64,000 bases of DNA from Aureibacillus halotolerans (GCF_004363045.1 NZ_SNYJ01000006.1:158091-222090); one strand, 5' to 3'. Numbered from the stretch's first letter, positions 23,168-31,833 are shown. Made by a program: numbers and translations. The notes: generated by a model from the letters alone, not told the origin.

Positions 23168-23196
23168 ATTTTATAACATTTTAAATCTAGTTTCAA
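23168..23196 (-). promoter_or_regulatory. Promoter of the suf operon
   Basis: TTGAAA (23191-23196), 17 nt, TAAAAT (23168-23173) on the minus strand, about 70 nt before sufC. The leader also has a small hairpin, CTGTCG/CGACAG, at 23127-23144. Confidence 0.65.
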
Positions 23197-23199
23197 CCT

Positions 23200-23640
23200 G
23201 CCTGTCTCATCAACATGTACAAGTAAACTCATACCCTCCATTATACTGAACTATTCACTATTATTAAAGCTTGGTGTTACTGAGGGATCATTCCACAAAT
23301 CGAACCCCTGTAGTATCGCCTTTCTAGGATTGATTAAGCAAGGATGATAGCTCGCATTAAGCTTAAAAGAACTACAATCTAATATTGTAGTTACTTTTGA
23401 TACAAGCTGCCATACGCTCGCTTTCACCCTAAAGGGTACAAGTGCATCATCGACTCAAAAAGACTTCGTCGTGATTTCTTTGCCGCCTGGCTTCTGCTAC
23501 GCCTCCTCGATCGCATACTGCGCTCTGCGGAGCCTCGCTTGTGGCATCTTTTAATGCTGGCCTCATGATATGATGTGACATGAATAAAAACGCAGTAACA
23601 AACCTCAGCGTAGTCAACATACGTACACTCCTGCGGCAAA
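23200..23640. other. Gene-free stretch with an orphan hairpin
   Basis: Contains a perfect 9-bp stem AACTACAAT/ATTGTAGTT (23370-23392) with no adjacent gene, and a GC-rich 23400-23640 block that holds no supported coding frame. The hairpin may be a terminator left after loss of a gene. Confidence 0.45.
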
Positions 23641-23641
23641 G

Positions 23642-23671
23642 AAAAAACAACCAGAAATGTCCTGGCTGTTT
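23642..23671 (-). terminator. Terminator after a small minus-strand gene
   Basis: On the minus strand ACAGCCAG and CTGGTTGT pair (one G-U) and are followed by six Ts, 22 bp after the stop at 23693. Confidence 0.7.
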
Positions 23672-23692
23672 AGTGTTGTTTCTATCATCTAT

Positions 23693-23851
23693 TTAGCTTT
23701 TGATCGCGTTGAGACGTTCACACTCTTCCGCAAGCTGCTGACTTTTAGCATAGTTTTTCTCACGTCGTTTTTCAACTTCTAGCAAAGTGTCTAACTTACG
23801 CCCATACTCTGCAAAGCAGCAACCGTGCGTGGACATCAGGCCTCGTTCCAT
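23693..23851 (-). CDS. Small hypothetical protein, 52-58 aa
   Basis: Not recognised. Starting at ATG 23851 it encodes MERGLMSTHGCCFAEYGRK and then a charged helix rich in Glu, Lys and Arg (LEVEKRREKNYAKS) to the stop at 23693. A TTG at 23869 would add six residues. A promoter (23923-23951) and a good terminator (23642-23671) frame it, which supports a real transcript. A better ribosome site, AAAGGG next to ATG 23894, is in another frame, so a frameshift in this copy is possible. Confidence 0.45.
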   Translation of the reverse strand: MERGLMSTHGCCFAEYGRKLDTLLEVEKRREKNYAKSQQLAEECERLNAIKS

Positions 23852-23922
23852 TTCCTGTGTGTACGTCAATTGTAAAGGTGTAATGTAAGGTCATCCCTTT
23901 CTGTGCTATAGGGCACATAAAA

Positions 23923-23951
23923 ACTTTAGCACAGTAACGGATATATCTCAA
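23923..23951 (-). promoter_or_regulatory. Promoter of the small gene at 23693
   Basis: TTGAGA (23946-23951), 17 nt, TAAAGT (23923-23928) on the minus strand. Confidence 0.5.
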
Positions 23952-24049
23952 AATCCCATACAATCCGTTTCAAGACCTCTAAGATGCTCTGTGAGCTTGT
24001 GAGCCATTCTGACATTCTTTTTGTGAAAATAGCTACCGATCCTTCTACT

Positions 24050-24424
24050 TTACTGCGGATGTTGTGTACTGCCTAAATCCTGAAGGCACTCTTGCACGAG
24101 TGTAACCCCCTGGCTCATGGCAGCACCTCCTGCAAATGCTGCCGCAATTCCAACGACCTCTAATACCTCTTTATCACTTGCCTTTTGATCAATACAACCC
24201 TTTGTATGATAAATAATGCAATACTCGTCCTGCGTGGCGATCGAAATTCCTAAAGCAATGAGTTGCTTCTCTTTTTTCGTTAATTCTCCCTCTGAAAAGC
24301 ACGCCTCTGTAAAGGCATTGTACTGATGAATGAGATCTGGCATACGTTCATGCATACGACCAATCCCCATCTTATAATCCTGCAAAGCAGCTTCTGAGTA
24401 TGTGGTTTCATTATGCTCCAACAT
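24050..24424 (-). CDS. Carboxymuconolactone decarboxylase-family (AhpD-like) protein
   Basis: 124 residues from ATG 24424, which follows AAGGAGG. CMD/AhpD-like helical fold with KEKQLIALGISIATQDEYC, then IIYHTKGC and AFAGGAAM. The canonical C-x-x-C-x3-H redox site is incomplete: the first cysteine is replaced by Asp (D-E-Y-C-I-I-Y-H), so peroxidase-coupled disulfide activity is doubtful. The function remains open. Confidence 0.8.
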   Translation of the reverse strand: MLEHNETTYSEAALQDYKMGIGRMHERMPDLIHQYNAFTEACFSEGELTKKEKQLIALGISIATQDEYCIIYHTKGCIDQKASDKEVLEVVGIAAAFAGGAAMSQGVTLVQECLQDLGSTQHPQ

Positions 24425-24544
24425 CAATTCCTCCTTCATTTCATTTTCTTTACGTTGCTCTCTAGAGCGACTTATTATCCGCTTGAAATGAAAAAGAAGC
24501 TGATATAAATGAGGAAACTGTTGACTCTACTGCCTGAGCGCAAA

Positions 24545-24580
24545 TAAAAAACGCCTTGGTATATAAACCAAAGCGTTTTC
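24545..24580 (-). terminator. Terminator of the methionine transporter operon
   Basis: On the minus strand AAAACGCTTTGGT pairs with ACCAAGGCGTTTT and runs into Ts, directly after metQ. Confidence 0.8.
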
Positions 24581-24588
24581 TACAGCAA

Positions 24589-25464
24589 TTATTCACTTAC
24601 CGGGACAAGAGCTCCTTGAAATTCTTCTTCCATAAACGTTTGCAGTTCGTCCGAATGCAATACTTCAACCAAAGTCTTGATCGCTTCATTGTCTTTATCT
24701 TCACTTCGAACAGCAATGATGTTGACATATGGAGATTCGGACCCTTCTAAAGCAATCGCATCCTCCAACGGATTAAGGTCAGCATCAATGGCAAAATTCG
24801 TGTTGATGGCAATTGCATCAGCCTCATCATTTTCATACGTTGCCGTTAATAGCTCTGGGTTAACATCATTGCGAATCGTAATGTTTTTTGGGTTTTCAAC
24901 AATGTCTTCAAGCGTTGCATCGGCCTTGTTGACACTTTCGTCAAGCGTAATGACACCTTCTTTTTCTAAAAGAGCTAACGTCCGGCCAGTATCAGAGACG
25001 CTATTGCTTATGATGATCGTCCCGTCTTCTGGAAGGTCGCTTAAAGATTCAATACGCTGCGAGTAAAAGCCCATCGGTTCAATATGAATGCCGCCTGCAT
25101 TGACAAAATCATAACCGAATTCTTCTTTTTGGGCTTCAAGATAAGGAATGTGTTGGAAGTAATTCGCATCTAAGTCCCCTGATTCTAAAGCCTTGTTTGG
25201 CATTACATAATCAGTGAACGTTTCAATTTCTAGAATAACGCCTTTTTCTTCCAAAAGTGGCTTTGCATGTTCTAAAATTTCCGCATGTGGCGTCACAGAG
25301 GCACCAACAACGAGCTCAACAGGTTCTTCAGCTGTCGGTTGATCCCCTTCACCATCTGATGCAGATGAATTCGAATCGCTTGTCCCACTTCCGCCAGATT
25401 GTCCGCATGCCGCGAGCAATACGAGCAAAGCGAGCAATAAAAGACTTGATAATTTCTTCATCAT
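24589..25464 (-). CDS. metQ: Methionine-binding lipoprotein MetQ
   Basis: 291 residues. Lipoprotein signal with lipobox LLALLVLLAAC, then a Ser/Gly/Asp-rich linker and an NLPA-family binding domain (ELVVGASVTPHAEILEHAKP, NYFQHIPYLEAQ, SNSVSDTGRTLALLEKEG). Delivers D/L-methionine to MetI-MetN at the membrane. Third gene of metN-metI-metQ, the Bacillus order. Confidence 0.94.
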   Translation of the reverse strand: MMKKLSSLLLLALLVLLAACGQSGGSGTSDSNSSASDGEGDQPTAEEPVELVVGASVTPHAEILEHAKPLLEEKGVILEIETFTDYVMPNKALESGDLDANYFQHIPYLEAQKEEFGYDFVNAGGIHIEPMGFYSQRIESLSDLPEDGTIIISNSVSDTGRTLALLEKEGVITLDESVNKADATLEDIVENPKNITIRNDVNPELLTATYENDEADAIAINTNFAIDADLNPLEDAIALEGSESPYVNIIAVRSEDKDNEAIKTLVEVLHSDELQTFMEEEFQGALVPVSE

Positions 25465-25479
25465 TAACCCTCCGTTTTT

Positions 25480-26148
25480 CTATCTTTTGTCTATCCATTT
25501 TGTAAGTCCGTCGCCAATGGCTTGGACGATAAACACAATGATTAAGATGGTAATGGTCGCCACAACCGTGACGTCGGGATTGCTTCGCATAAAACCTTCC
25601 TGGTAGGCCAAATCTCCTAAACCACCTGCTCCAATTGCCCCAGCCATCGCAATGTAGCCAATTAGCGCAATGGTTGTTACGGTAATGCCTGAAATTAACG
25701 CAGGCATCGCTTCCGGAAGGTACACGCGAAACATAATTCTTAAAGGCCCTGCTCCCATCGATTGTGCCGCCTCAACGACACCTCGATTAACTTCTCTGAA
25801 GGCTATTTCAACGAGCCTTGCATAAAACGGAATTGCTCCAAGGGCTAAGGCGGGCAACGCTGCATTTTTCCCCAAAATAGTGCCCATCAAGACCTTCGTG
25901 AAGGGCAGCAATAAGATAATTAAGATGATAAAAGGAATCGATCGAAAGACGTTGACAAATGCCGCCACAATCCAGTGAATAAACCGATTCTCCCACATTT
26001 GCTTCTTTGATGTGAGGAATAAGAGCAACCCAATTAATATCCCAAAGATGAATGTCAAAGCGATGCCAATCACCATCATATAGACTGTCTCATACGTCGC
26101 AATTTGCCACTTCTCCAAATCAAAATTCGGGAACCATTGGTTTATCAC
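25480..26148 (-). CDS. metI: Methionine ABC transporter permease MetI (MetP)
   Basis: 222 residues with five membrane segments. The ATPase-contact loop is VVEAAQSMGAGPLRIMFRVYLPEA, followed by AMAGAIGAGGLGDLAYQEGF, both typical of MetI. The start overlaps the end of metN by 4 bp. Confidence 0.94.
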   Translation of the reverse strand: MINQWFPNFDLEKWQIATYETVYMMVIGIALTFIFGILIGLLLFLTSKKQMWENRFIHWIVAAFVNVFRSIPFIILIILLLPFTKVLMGTILGKNAALPALALGAIPFYARLVEIAFREVNRGVVEAAQSMGAGPLRIMFRVYLPEAMPALISGITVTTIALIGYIAMAGAIGAGGLGDLAYQEGFMRSNPDVTVVATITILIIVFIVQAIGDGLTKWIDKR

Positions 26149-27182
26149 GATTGCATCACCTCAAATTGCACGTGCTTCTCTGAAAGAAAGGAATACATAT
26201 CATTGCGTGTGTCTTCATTGTCTTCAGCAATATGAAGCAACAAATGACCATACGTGCCTTCCTCTGCTTTCGCGATATTGCCTTGCACTATGGAAATATC
26301 GACTTCAGGGTAAGCACGGATGAGCAGTGGGAGCAATTGGCCCTCACCATCTTTTCCAACGTAATCGATGCGAACAATAGCCCCTTTCGGATGAAGAGCA
26401 GCTAATTCTTCAGGAGTTGAGGAAGTCCCACCAGGATCCATCACCTGCTTGACAAAATGCTTTGTAATGTCCTTTTTTGGTTGTTGAAAAACCTCAATAA
26501 CATTTCCTTGTTCAACGAATTTGCCTTCCTCCATGACAGCCACCTGATCACAAATTTTGTGAATGACATGCATCTCATGCGTAATGAGGATAATCGTTAA
26601 TCCTAGTTTCTCGTTAATGTCAGTAAGAAGTTCTAGAATGGAATCCGTTGTTTTCGGATCAAGCGCTGAGGTTGCTTCATCACAAAGCAACACCTTTGGA
26701 TTATTTGCGAGTGCACGAGCGATACCAACGCGTTGCTTTTGACCACCGCTCAACTGGGATGGATAGGCGTCTTCACGTCCGTCTAAACCTACCAATTTAA
26801 TAAGCTCACTCACTCTTTTTTCTTTCTCATCCGTGCGGACCTTTGCTACCTCAAGAGGAAACAAAATATTCTCACGCACGGTCCTTGACCAGAGGAGGTT
26901 GAAATGTTGAAAGATCATACTAATTTCTTGCCTAGCTTTCCGCAGTTCGTCCCCTTGGACCTTTCTCATGTTCCGTCCTGCCACAAAGATATCTCCTGAG
27001 GTTGGACGTTCAAGCCCATTTAAAAGACGAATCAAAGTACTTTTCCCTGCGCCACTATATCCAATAATCCCGAAGATGGTTCCTTCATCTACTTTTAGGT
27101 TAACGCCATCAACAGCATGCAAAGACCCTTGAGTTGTTTTAAAGACTTTTTTCAACTTTTCAATTTGAATCATTGTATTCAA
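26145..27182 (-). CDS. metN: Methionine ABC transporter ATPase MetN
   Basis: 345 residues: ATPase domain with Walker A GYSGAGKS, signature LSGGQKQR and Walker B VLLCDEATSALD, then a C-terminal NIL (ACT-like) domain, about residues 265-345, that binds methionine and inhibits uptake when the cell is replete. No SAM riboswitch is recognisable in the 176-bp leader, although methionine-uptake operons in Bacillus often have one. Confidence 0.95.
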   Translation of the reverse strand: MNTMIQIEKLKKVFKTTQGSLHAVDGVNLKVDEGTIFGIIGYSGAGKSTLIRLLNGLERPTSGDIFVAGRNMRKVQGDELRKARQEISMIFQHFNLLWSRTVRENILFPLEVAKVRTDEKEKRVSELIKLVGLDGREDAYPSQLSGGQKQRVGIARALANNPKVLLCDEATSALDPKTTDSILELLTDINEKLGLTIILITHEMHVIHKICDQVAVMEEGKFVEQGNVIEVFQQPKKDITKHFVKQVMDPGGTSSTPEELAALHPKGAIVRIDYVGKDGEGQLLPLLIRAYPEVDISIVQGNIAKAEEGTYGHLLLHIAEDNEDTRNDMYSFLSEKHVQFEVMQS

Positions 27183-27358
27183 CCTGCTTTCTACGTCTCT
27201 ACATATAAAAATTCAGAGTGTAGAAAAAAGAAATGCAACTTCATTCATTTATCAGGAATTTGCAGAAGTTTCATTCTTCATTACACTAATGAATCGATAA
27301 CTCAAAAGATTTTCGCATGTGAGATGGCGTTATGTCAACCTAAATCGAGATCGTTCAA

Positions 27359-28642
27359 TTAATTGACAAAAGCAAAGGCCTGATCTAAATCCTCTATCAA
27401 GTCATCAATGTGTTCAATACCGACAGAGAGACGAATGAGGTCTTCTGATATACCACAATCGTCTAGCTCGCTTTTTGATAGCTGCTGATGCGTTGTACTC
27501 GCTGGATGAATAATTAAGCTCTTTGCATCTCCGACATTGGCTAAATGTGACCACAGCTCCACATGCTCTATTAGCTTAACTCCGGCATCTCTTCCTCCTT
27601 GGATGCCAAAAACAATGACCGCGCCAGCTCCTTTTGGTAAATAGGTGGTTGCGTGCTGTTGGTCGGGATGAGATGAAAGCTCAGGATAACTTACCCAAGT
27701 TACTTTCGGATGATTAGTTAGATACGAAACCACTTTCCTTGTGTTGTAGATGTGCTCCTTCATGCGAACATGGAGGGTTTCTAAACCAAGGGCCAGTTGA
27801 AACGCATTAAATGGGCTAATTGCTGCGCCTAAGTCTCGCAGAACCTGCACGCGCGCTTTCACGATAAAGGCTTGATTGCCAAAGGCTTCTGCATACACAA
27901 TGCCGTTGTAGCTTTGGTCTGGTTCTGTAAAGCCAGGGTATTTTGAGGAATTCCAATCAAAATGTCCACCATCAACGATAATTCCTCCGAGGCTAGTGCC
28001 ATTGCCCCCGATCCATTTTGTCGCAGAATGAACAACAATATCCGCGCCGTGTACAAGAGGTTGTAATAGATATGGAGTAGGAAACGTATTGTCCACGATT
28101 AGAGGTACGCCGTTCTCATGAGCGACATCTGCAACCGCCTTAATATCGAGTACACGCATGCTTGGATTGCCGATGGCTTCAGCAAAAACGGCTTTCGTTT
28201 TTGTTGTGAAGGCGGCTTTCGTTTTTTCTTTATCATTCAGATCGACAAACTTGGTTTTAATGCCGTAACGAGGCAATGTGATCGCAAAAAGATTGTACGT
28301 CCCTCCATAAAGTGAGTTTGAGGCGATGATTTCATCACCGCTCCCAGCAATTGTTAAAATCGCTGTAGAGATTGCTGCCATTCCACTTGCCAAAGCCAAT
28401 CCAGCGACGCCTTGTTCCAATTGAGCGACTCTCTCTTCAAGGACAGCGACTGTCGGATTATGAATCCTCGAGTAGATATACCCTTCTTCCTGCAAACCAA
28501 ACAAATTGGCTGCATGTGCAGGATCTTTGAACGCATATGCATTCGATTGATAAATAGGCAATGCTCTTGCACCAGTTACAGGGTCAGGTGATAAACCTCC
28601 GTGGACACCAATTGTCTCAAAACGATGTTTATTTGCAGACAT
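27359..28642 (-). CDS. metY: O-acetylhomoserine sulfhydrylase (MetY type)
   Basis: 427-residue PLP enzyme of the Cys/Met metabolism family. It makes homocysteine from O-acetylhomoserine and sulfide, or converts related substrates. PLP lysine in DIVVHSATKWIGGNGTSLGG; YSRIHNPTVAVLEERVAQLE and the 420-430 residue length fit the MetY branch rather than the shorter MetB/MetC. Adjacent to the methionine importer, but with its own promoter. Confidence 0.92.
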   Translation of the reverse strand: MSANKHRFETIGVHGGLSPDPVTGARALPIYQSNAYAFKDPAHAANLFGLQEEGYIYSRIHNPTVAVLEERVAQLEQGVAGLALASGMAAISTAILTIAGSGDEIIASNSLYGGTYNLFAITLPRYGIKTKFVDLNDKEKTKAAFTTKTKAVFAEAIGNPSMRVLDIKAVADVAHENGVPLIVDNTFPTPYLLQPLVHGADIVVHSATKWIGGNGTSLGGIIVDGGHFDWNSSKYPGFTEPDQSYNGIVYAEAFGNQAFIVKARVQVLRDLGAAISPFNAFQLALGLETLHVRMKEHIYNTRKVVSYLTNHPKVTWVSYPELSSHPDQQHATTYLPKGAGAVIVFGIQGGRDAGVKLIEHVELWSHLANVGDAKSLIIHPASTTHQQLSKSELDDCGISEDLIRLSVGIEHIDDLIEDLDQAFAFVN

Positions 28643-28709
28643 TCCAATTCCCCCTATACACGTTAAAATAAGCGTGCTTAAAACCGATAATCCTGATTGG
28701 ATTTAACGA

Positions 28710-28738
28710 ATTTTAACACGCCATACCGTATAGGTCAA
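28710..28738 (-). promoter_or_regulatory. Promoter of metY
   Basis: TTGACC (28733-28738), 17 nt, TAAAAT (28710-28715). Just downstream, around the start of transcription, lies the inverted repeat AATCCAATCAGGATT, a possible operator. No S-box is present. Confidence 0.65.
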
Positions 28739-28764
28739 TCGTTTTATTTCCCAGGCAATCCTCT

Positions 28765-29568
28765 TTATGGAGTTGCTTCTATAATAAGATTTTTTTCAGG
28801 AGTATTGGCAACAGACCAAGGCCAAGCTGTTTCTTTTGAGTTTGCAAGCTGCTTCTTTATCTCTTTAAAAGAAAGGGCTTTAAACTCTTGCAAAGTGAAA
28901 GGAACTTGATGCCTCGAAGCACTCAAAAACAACATGTATTTTGCTGGAGAAACGCCTTTTTCTAAGGCTTCCATCCGACGTTCATTATTTGTAGACATCG
29001 TTGTCACAGCAATGGGCTCTTGAACCACTTCACTATTCGAGAGCTTTTCCATCTCATTTTGAATCGTCATACGAAAAGCTTGCGCATCTTTTTGTTCATC
29101 TACCATCGTCAGCGACATCAATACCTCTGGTTGCTCCTGCAAATGACCTTGTTTTTTAGAAGCCGCAAGGTATTTTTGAGCAAATAAGGTAAAGGAAATA
29201 AAAGGTGTCAGGTTCATCTCATCGACAAACGTTTCATCGGTTGGAGGAATGGGTGTCCATGAAATCACCTGCATAGAATCATTTAAAGATGCCTCTAAAC
29301 TTGCTTTTAAATCCATGCTCACATACGCTGATACCTTCTCATCCTGTGTTGCACTCGGCACATACGTTGTGATAATGAGGGCGCTTAATAAAACAACCAT
29401 AAAAGATGAGGCAAGAGGTATGAAAGGGCCCCAGAAGTTGCGTTTCGGAAGATGGACTTCATCGCCTAGATGAACGTCACCTCTCAAAAACACTCTTCGA
29501 AACGCACCATCCTTGGTTAGGACAATGGTTTTTTTGCCTTTTTTATCGACCACGATCCCTTTCGTCAA
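28765..29568 (-). CDS. rsgI: Anti-sigma-I factor RsgI
   Basis: 267 residues. N-terminal RsgI domain (TKGIVVDKKGKKTIVLTKDG to about residue 45), one membrane span (PFIPLASSFMVVLLSALIIT, about 49-70), and an external part of about 195 residues without carbohydrate-binding modules like those of clostridial RsgI. It holds SigI at the membrane. It follows sigI by 26 bp. Confidence 0.9.
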   Translation of the reverse strand: MTKGIVVDKKGKKTIVLTKDGAFRRVFLRGDVHLGDEVHLPKRNFWGPFIPLASSFMVVLLSALIITTYVPSATQDEKVSAYVSMDLKASLEASLNDSMQVISWTPIPPTDETFVDEMNLTPFISFTLFAQKYLAASKKQGHLQEQPEVLMSLTMVDEQKDAQAFRMTIQNEMEKLSNSEVVQEPIAVTTMSTNNERRMEALEKGVSPAKYMLFLSASRHQVPFTLQEFKALSFKEIKKQLANSKETAWPWSVANTPEKNLIIEATP

Positions 29569-29594
29569 CGCTCCCCCTCCTTTCCTAAGGCGAG

Positions 29595-30341
29595 TTACGA
29601 ATCAATGTAAGACTGCAGCGCATGGAAATTTTTAAGATAAATCAACGCAACTGCTATTATATACTTTCGATTCCTTTCAATAGTTTTTCGACTACAGGAC
29701 ACCAATTCCTCTAATTTTCTCATTGGAAGTCGCTTTTTTTGCATTAAATACTCAGAAAGCTCACTATCTGTAGCTAAAAGGCGCGCAATTTCCTTTGCGT
29801 TATCCCTAGCATCGATATGTTTCGGACATTGCTTGCTAAGGACACTAAACGTGATGCCAAACTCTTGCAGTAGCATTTGATAATCTTCAATCTCATCCAT
29901 TCGTTGTTCACGTTGTAACTCAATTTCGTAATGGGCAATGGACGCACGTTGCTCCGCATAATTCTCTTCCTGAGCAAAATCTTCATCCTCCTCGTACGGA
30001 AGGACAATATGTTGATTTTGACGTTGTTCACGACGAATATGATCGATGACCCTTCGGCGTATGACCATATTGGCAAACGTGAGGAACTTGCTCCCTTGAT
30101 TAGACTGAAATTGATCTATCGCTTCATTAAACGCAAGAAGTCCTACACTGTATTCATCCATTGACTCATTAATATACCGTCTACAAACCTTTGAAATAAC
30201 TTTTTTTACAAAGGGCTGGTATCCTGAAATTAGTTCATGGCGCAATAACTCATCACCACTTTGTGCTAGTTTCACCTTATCCTCCATGATTGAAGGTTGT
30301 CCGTTTTCAGGTGTCGCCCATTTTAAGCGAAGAGAGACCAT
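29595..30341 (-). CDS. sigI: RNA polymerase sigma factor SigI
   Basis: 248 residues. Region 2 includes SMDEYSVGLLAFNEAIDQF and SKFLTFANMVIRRRVIDHIR; the C-terminal SigI-specific domain includes RKLEELVSCSRKTIERNRKYI. In B. subtilis SigI acts in heat and cell-wall stress and is held by RsgI. The pair is cotranscribed. I could not identify a clear SigI-type autoregulatory promoter upstream. Confidence 0.92.
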   Translation of the reverse strand: MVSLRLKWATPENGQPSIMEDKVKLAQSGDELLRHELISGYQPFVKKVISKVCRRYINESMDEYSVGLLAFNEAIDQFQSNQGSKFLTFANMVIRRRVIDHIRREQRQNQHIVLPYEEDEDFAQEENYAEQRASIAHYEIELQREQRMDEIEDYQMLLQEFGITFSVLSKQCPKHIDARDNAKEIARLLATDSELSEYLMQKKRLPMRKLEELVSCSRKTIERNRKYIIAVALIYLKNFHALQSYIDS

Positions 30342-30482
30342 ACATCCTTCACCTCTTTTTTTAAGATTAATGTATACGTAAAATGTCGAATAATTTTGTG
30401 GATTAGTCTTTCAGAAAATAGTAGTGAAAAGCGTCAAATCATTTTTCCAATAGCCTATCGTCGTGTGAAGCGAAATAAATAA

Positions 30483-30698
30483 CTGGCAATTGGTAGTCAG
30501 AAAGAAGTACTCATTCAATTTATAACATATTTAAGCCAGCAAGCAGAATACTTGGGCAGAAATTGTATTGAAACCGTAAAATTCAACCCGTATTTATCAC
30601 AAGAATGTAATCTTGGTCTAAGAATGACCACATTTATTAGACGAAATGAAGTGGAAAAAGTTTCACACTCGCTACAATTAAGGAAAATTATTTTGTAG
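30483..30698 (+). pseudogene. Possible gene remnant of about 71 codons
   Basis: An open frame with protein-like composition (VLIQFITYLSQQAEYLGRN, SQECNLGLRMTTFIRRN) runs from just after a stop at 30480-30482 to a TAG at 30698, but has no ATG, GTG or TTG start with a ribosome site at its beginning. It may be the 3' end of a lost gene. No family was recognised. The rest of the 30342-30800 interval shows nothing else. Confidence 0.3.
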
Positions 30699-30802
30699 AA
30701 AAAACAATGAACATTCAGGACTTTGGACCTTGCAACCTTACAACTACAAAACCTGTCGAAAGTTGAAAAATTCTAATAAATACAGTTATGGAAATCCTAT
30801 GT

Positions 30803-30828
30803 TACAATCCTTTATGTAAGCGCTATCA
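30803..30828 (+). promoter_or_regulatory. -10 box and perfect cre (CcpA) site before the YppF-like gene
   Basis: TGTAAGCGCTATCA at 30815-30828 matches the cre consensus TGWAANCGNTNWCA at every defined position. It lies 6 nt after a -10 box TACAAT (30803-30808), i.e. over the predicted start of transcription, where CcpA binding represses. The -35 box is weak. Confidence 0.65.
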
Positions 30829-30847
30829 AAATTAGGGGGTTGAAGAC

Positions 30848-31066
30848 ATGCATTTGGAATCATTTATCAATCACTACATCCTCATTAAAAAGCAAAAACC
30901 GGCCAACGTGAATGATTTATTGGATTATGCCACAGCCTGCTATATCGACGAAGAATTATCACCTCGGGAATATCGTTGCCTTTTAAACGACCTTGATAAA
31001 AAGGGTTCAAAAAAACCTGATTACATCGTCGGAGATGTCTACACTCCTGTTCATATGCTGTCATAA
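30848..31066 (+). CDS. YppF-like small protein
   Basis: 72 residues. The arrangement IKKQKPANVNDLLDYATACY and LSPREYRCLLNDLDKKG resembles the Bacillus YppF family as I remember it; the match is not certain. Soluble and helical, no known activity. TTAGGGGGTTGAAGAC provides the ribosome site. A cre box covers its promoter, and a terminator follows. Confidence 0.65.
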   Translation: MHLESFINHYILIKKQKPANVNDLLDYATACYIDEELSPREYRCLLNDLDKKGSKKPDYIVGDVYTPVHMLS

Positions 31067-31097
31067 TGTCAATTGCATTGCGAGTTTTTCACAGGTA

Positions 31098-31140
31098 AGG
31101 CCCCGACGTTCTTTATCGAACATCGAGGCCTCTTTATTTT
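31098..31140 (+). terminator. Terminator after the YppF-like gene
   Basis: Stem AGGCCCCGACGTTC/GAACATCGAGGCCT (31098-31131, two mismatches) followed by CTTTATTTT. Confidence 0.7.
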
Positions 31141-31148
31141 GTGTAACT

Positions 31149-31460
31149 TTATGGCGTCTGAACAAATTCAACTACTTTAGGCACTGATTCAAATGCATAC
31201 AACTTATCAACAGCTTGATGATTTTCGATTTTCACTAAACAAGGAACACTTTCAATTTTCCATTCCTTTGCCTTTTGAGCATGATAATTCACATTTATTT
31301 TTCCAATCATTAGCTCAGGTCTGACTTCCATTACAATCGTAAGTATTTTCTCAGCAAGCTGACACGTACCACACATTGTTGTCGATACGAAGATATAGCT
31401 TGCCTGATTGTCTGACTTCGCTAACACATTCTCAAGCTTGTTCATATCCCATTCTTTCAT
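31149..31460 (-). CDS. yusE: Thioredoxin-like protein YusE
   Basis: 103 residues from ATG 31460 (TTGGAG 9 nt upstream; the frame is open nine codons further up). Thioredoxin fold with redox motif STTMCGTCQLAEK (C-G-T-C) and cis-proline region WKIESVPCLVKI. Adjacent to yusF as in B. subtilis. Its partners are unknown. Confidence 0.85.
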   Translation of the reverse strand: MKEWDMNKLENVLAKSDNQASYIFVSTTMCGTCQLAEKILTIVMEVRPELMIGKINVNYHAQKAKEWKIESVPCLVKIENHQAVDKLYAFESVPKVVEFVQTP

Positions 31461-31488
31461 ACGACGACTCCAATCAGCATTCATCATT

Positions 31489-31833
31489 CTAAGTAAACTT
31501 CACTGTGATATTCGCTTGCGCCATTAAGGAGGCTAAATAGTCTGCAGGTGTTGTCGCTACCTCTCGATATACCCTATCCACGTATAAATGTTTTGCATGT
31601 GGAAGTTCTATTCGTAGCTGTTTTCTCAATTTTTCACCTGCATCGTCAGCATCGACAAGCACGTACACTTCACGATTATCCAACTCATGTTCTTCAATCA
31701 TTGCATCAAGCTTTTCAACGCCCAAAGTGCCATAGGTGCATAGGATATCAAGTGGTTCATTAATGACTTTTTTTATGGCTTCTTTGTCCGTTCTGCCCTC
31801 AACAATTAATACTTTTCGACCGTCCAAATCCAT
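31489..31833 (-). CDS. yusF: TOPRIM-domain protein YusF
   Basis: 114 residues from ATG 31833, or 117 from a GTG at 31842. Stand-alone TOPRIM domain: KVLIVEGRTDKEAI (catalytic Glu) and VYVLVDADDAGEKLRKQL (D-x-D). Small TOPRIM proteins of this kind, such as RNase M5, act on nucleic acids; YusF's substrate is unknown. It is immediately upstream of yusE and probably cotranscribed with it. Confidence 0.85.
   Translation of the reverse strand: MDLDGRKVLIVEGRTDKEAIKKVINEPLDILCTYGTLGVEKLDAMIEEHELDNREVYVLVDADDAGEKLRKQLRIELPHAKHLYVDRVYREVATTPADYLASLMAQANITVKFT

Noticed and set aside
23400..23640. Minus-strand open frames of about 70 codons with Arg-rich products
   Set aside because: No ribosome site and no recognisable family; composition follows from GC-rich non-coding DNA.
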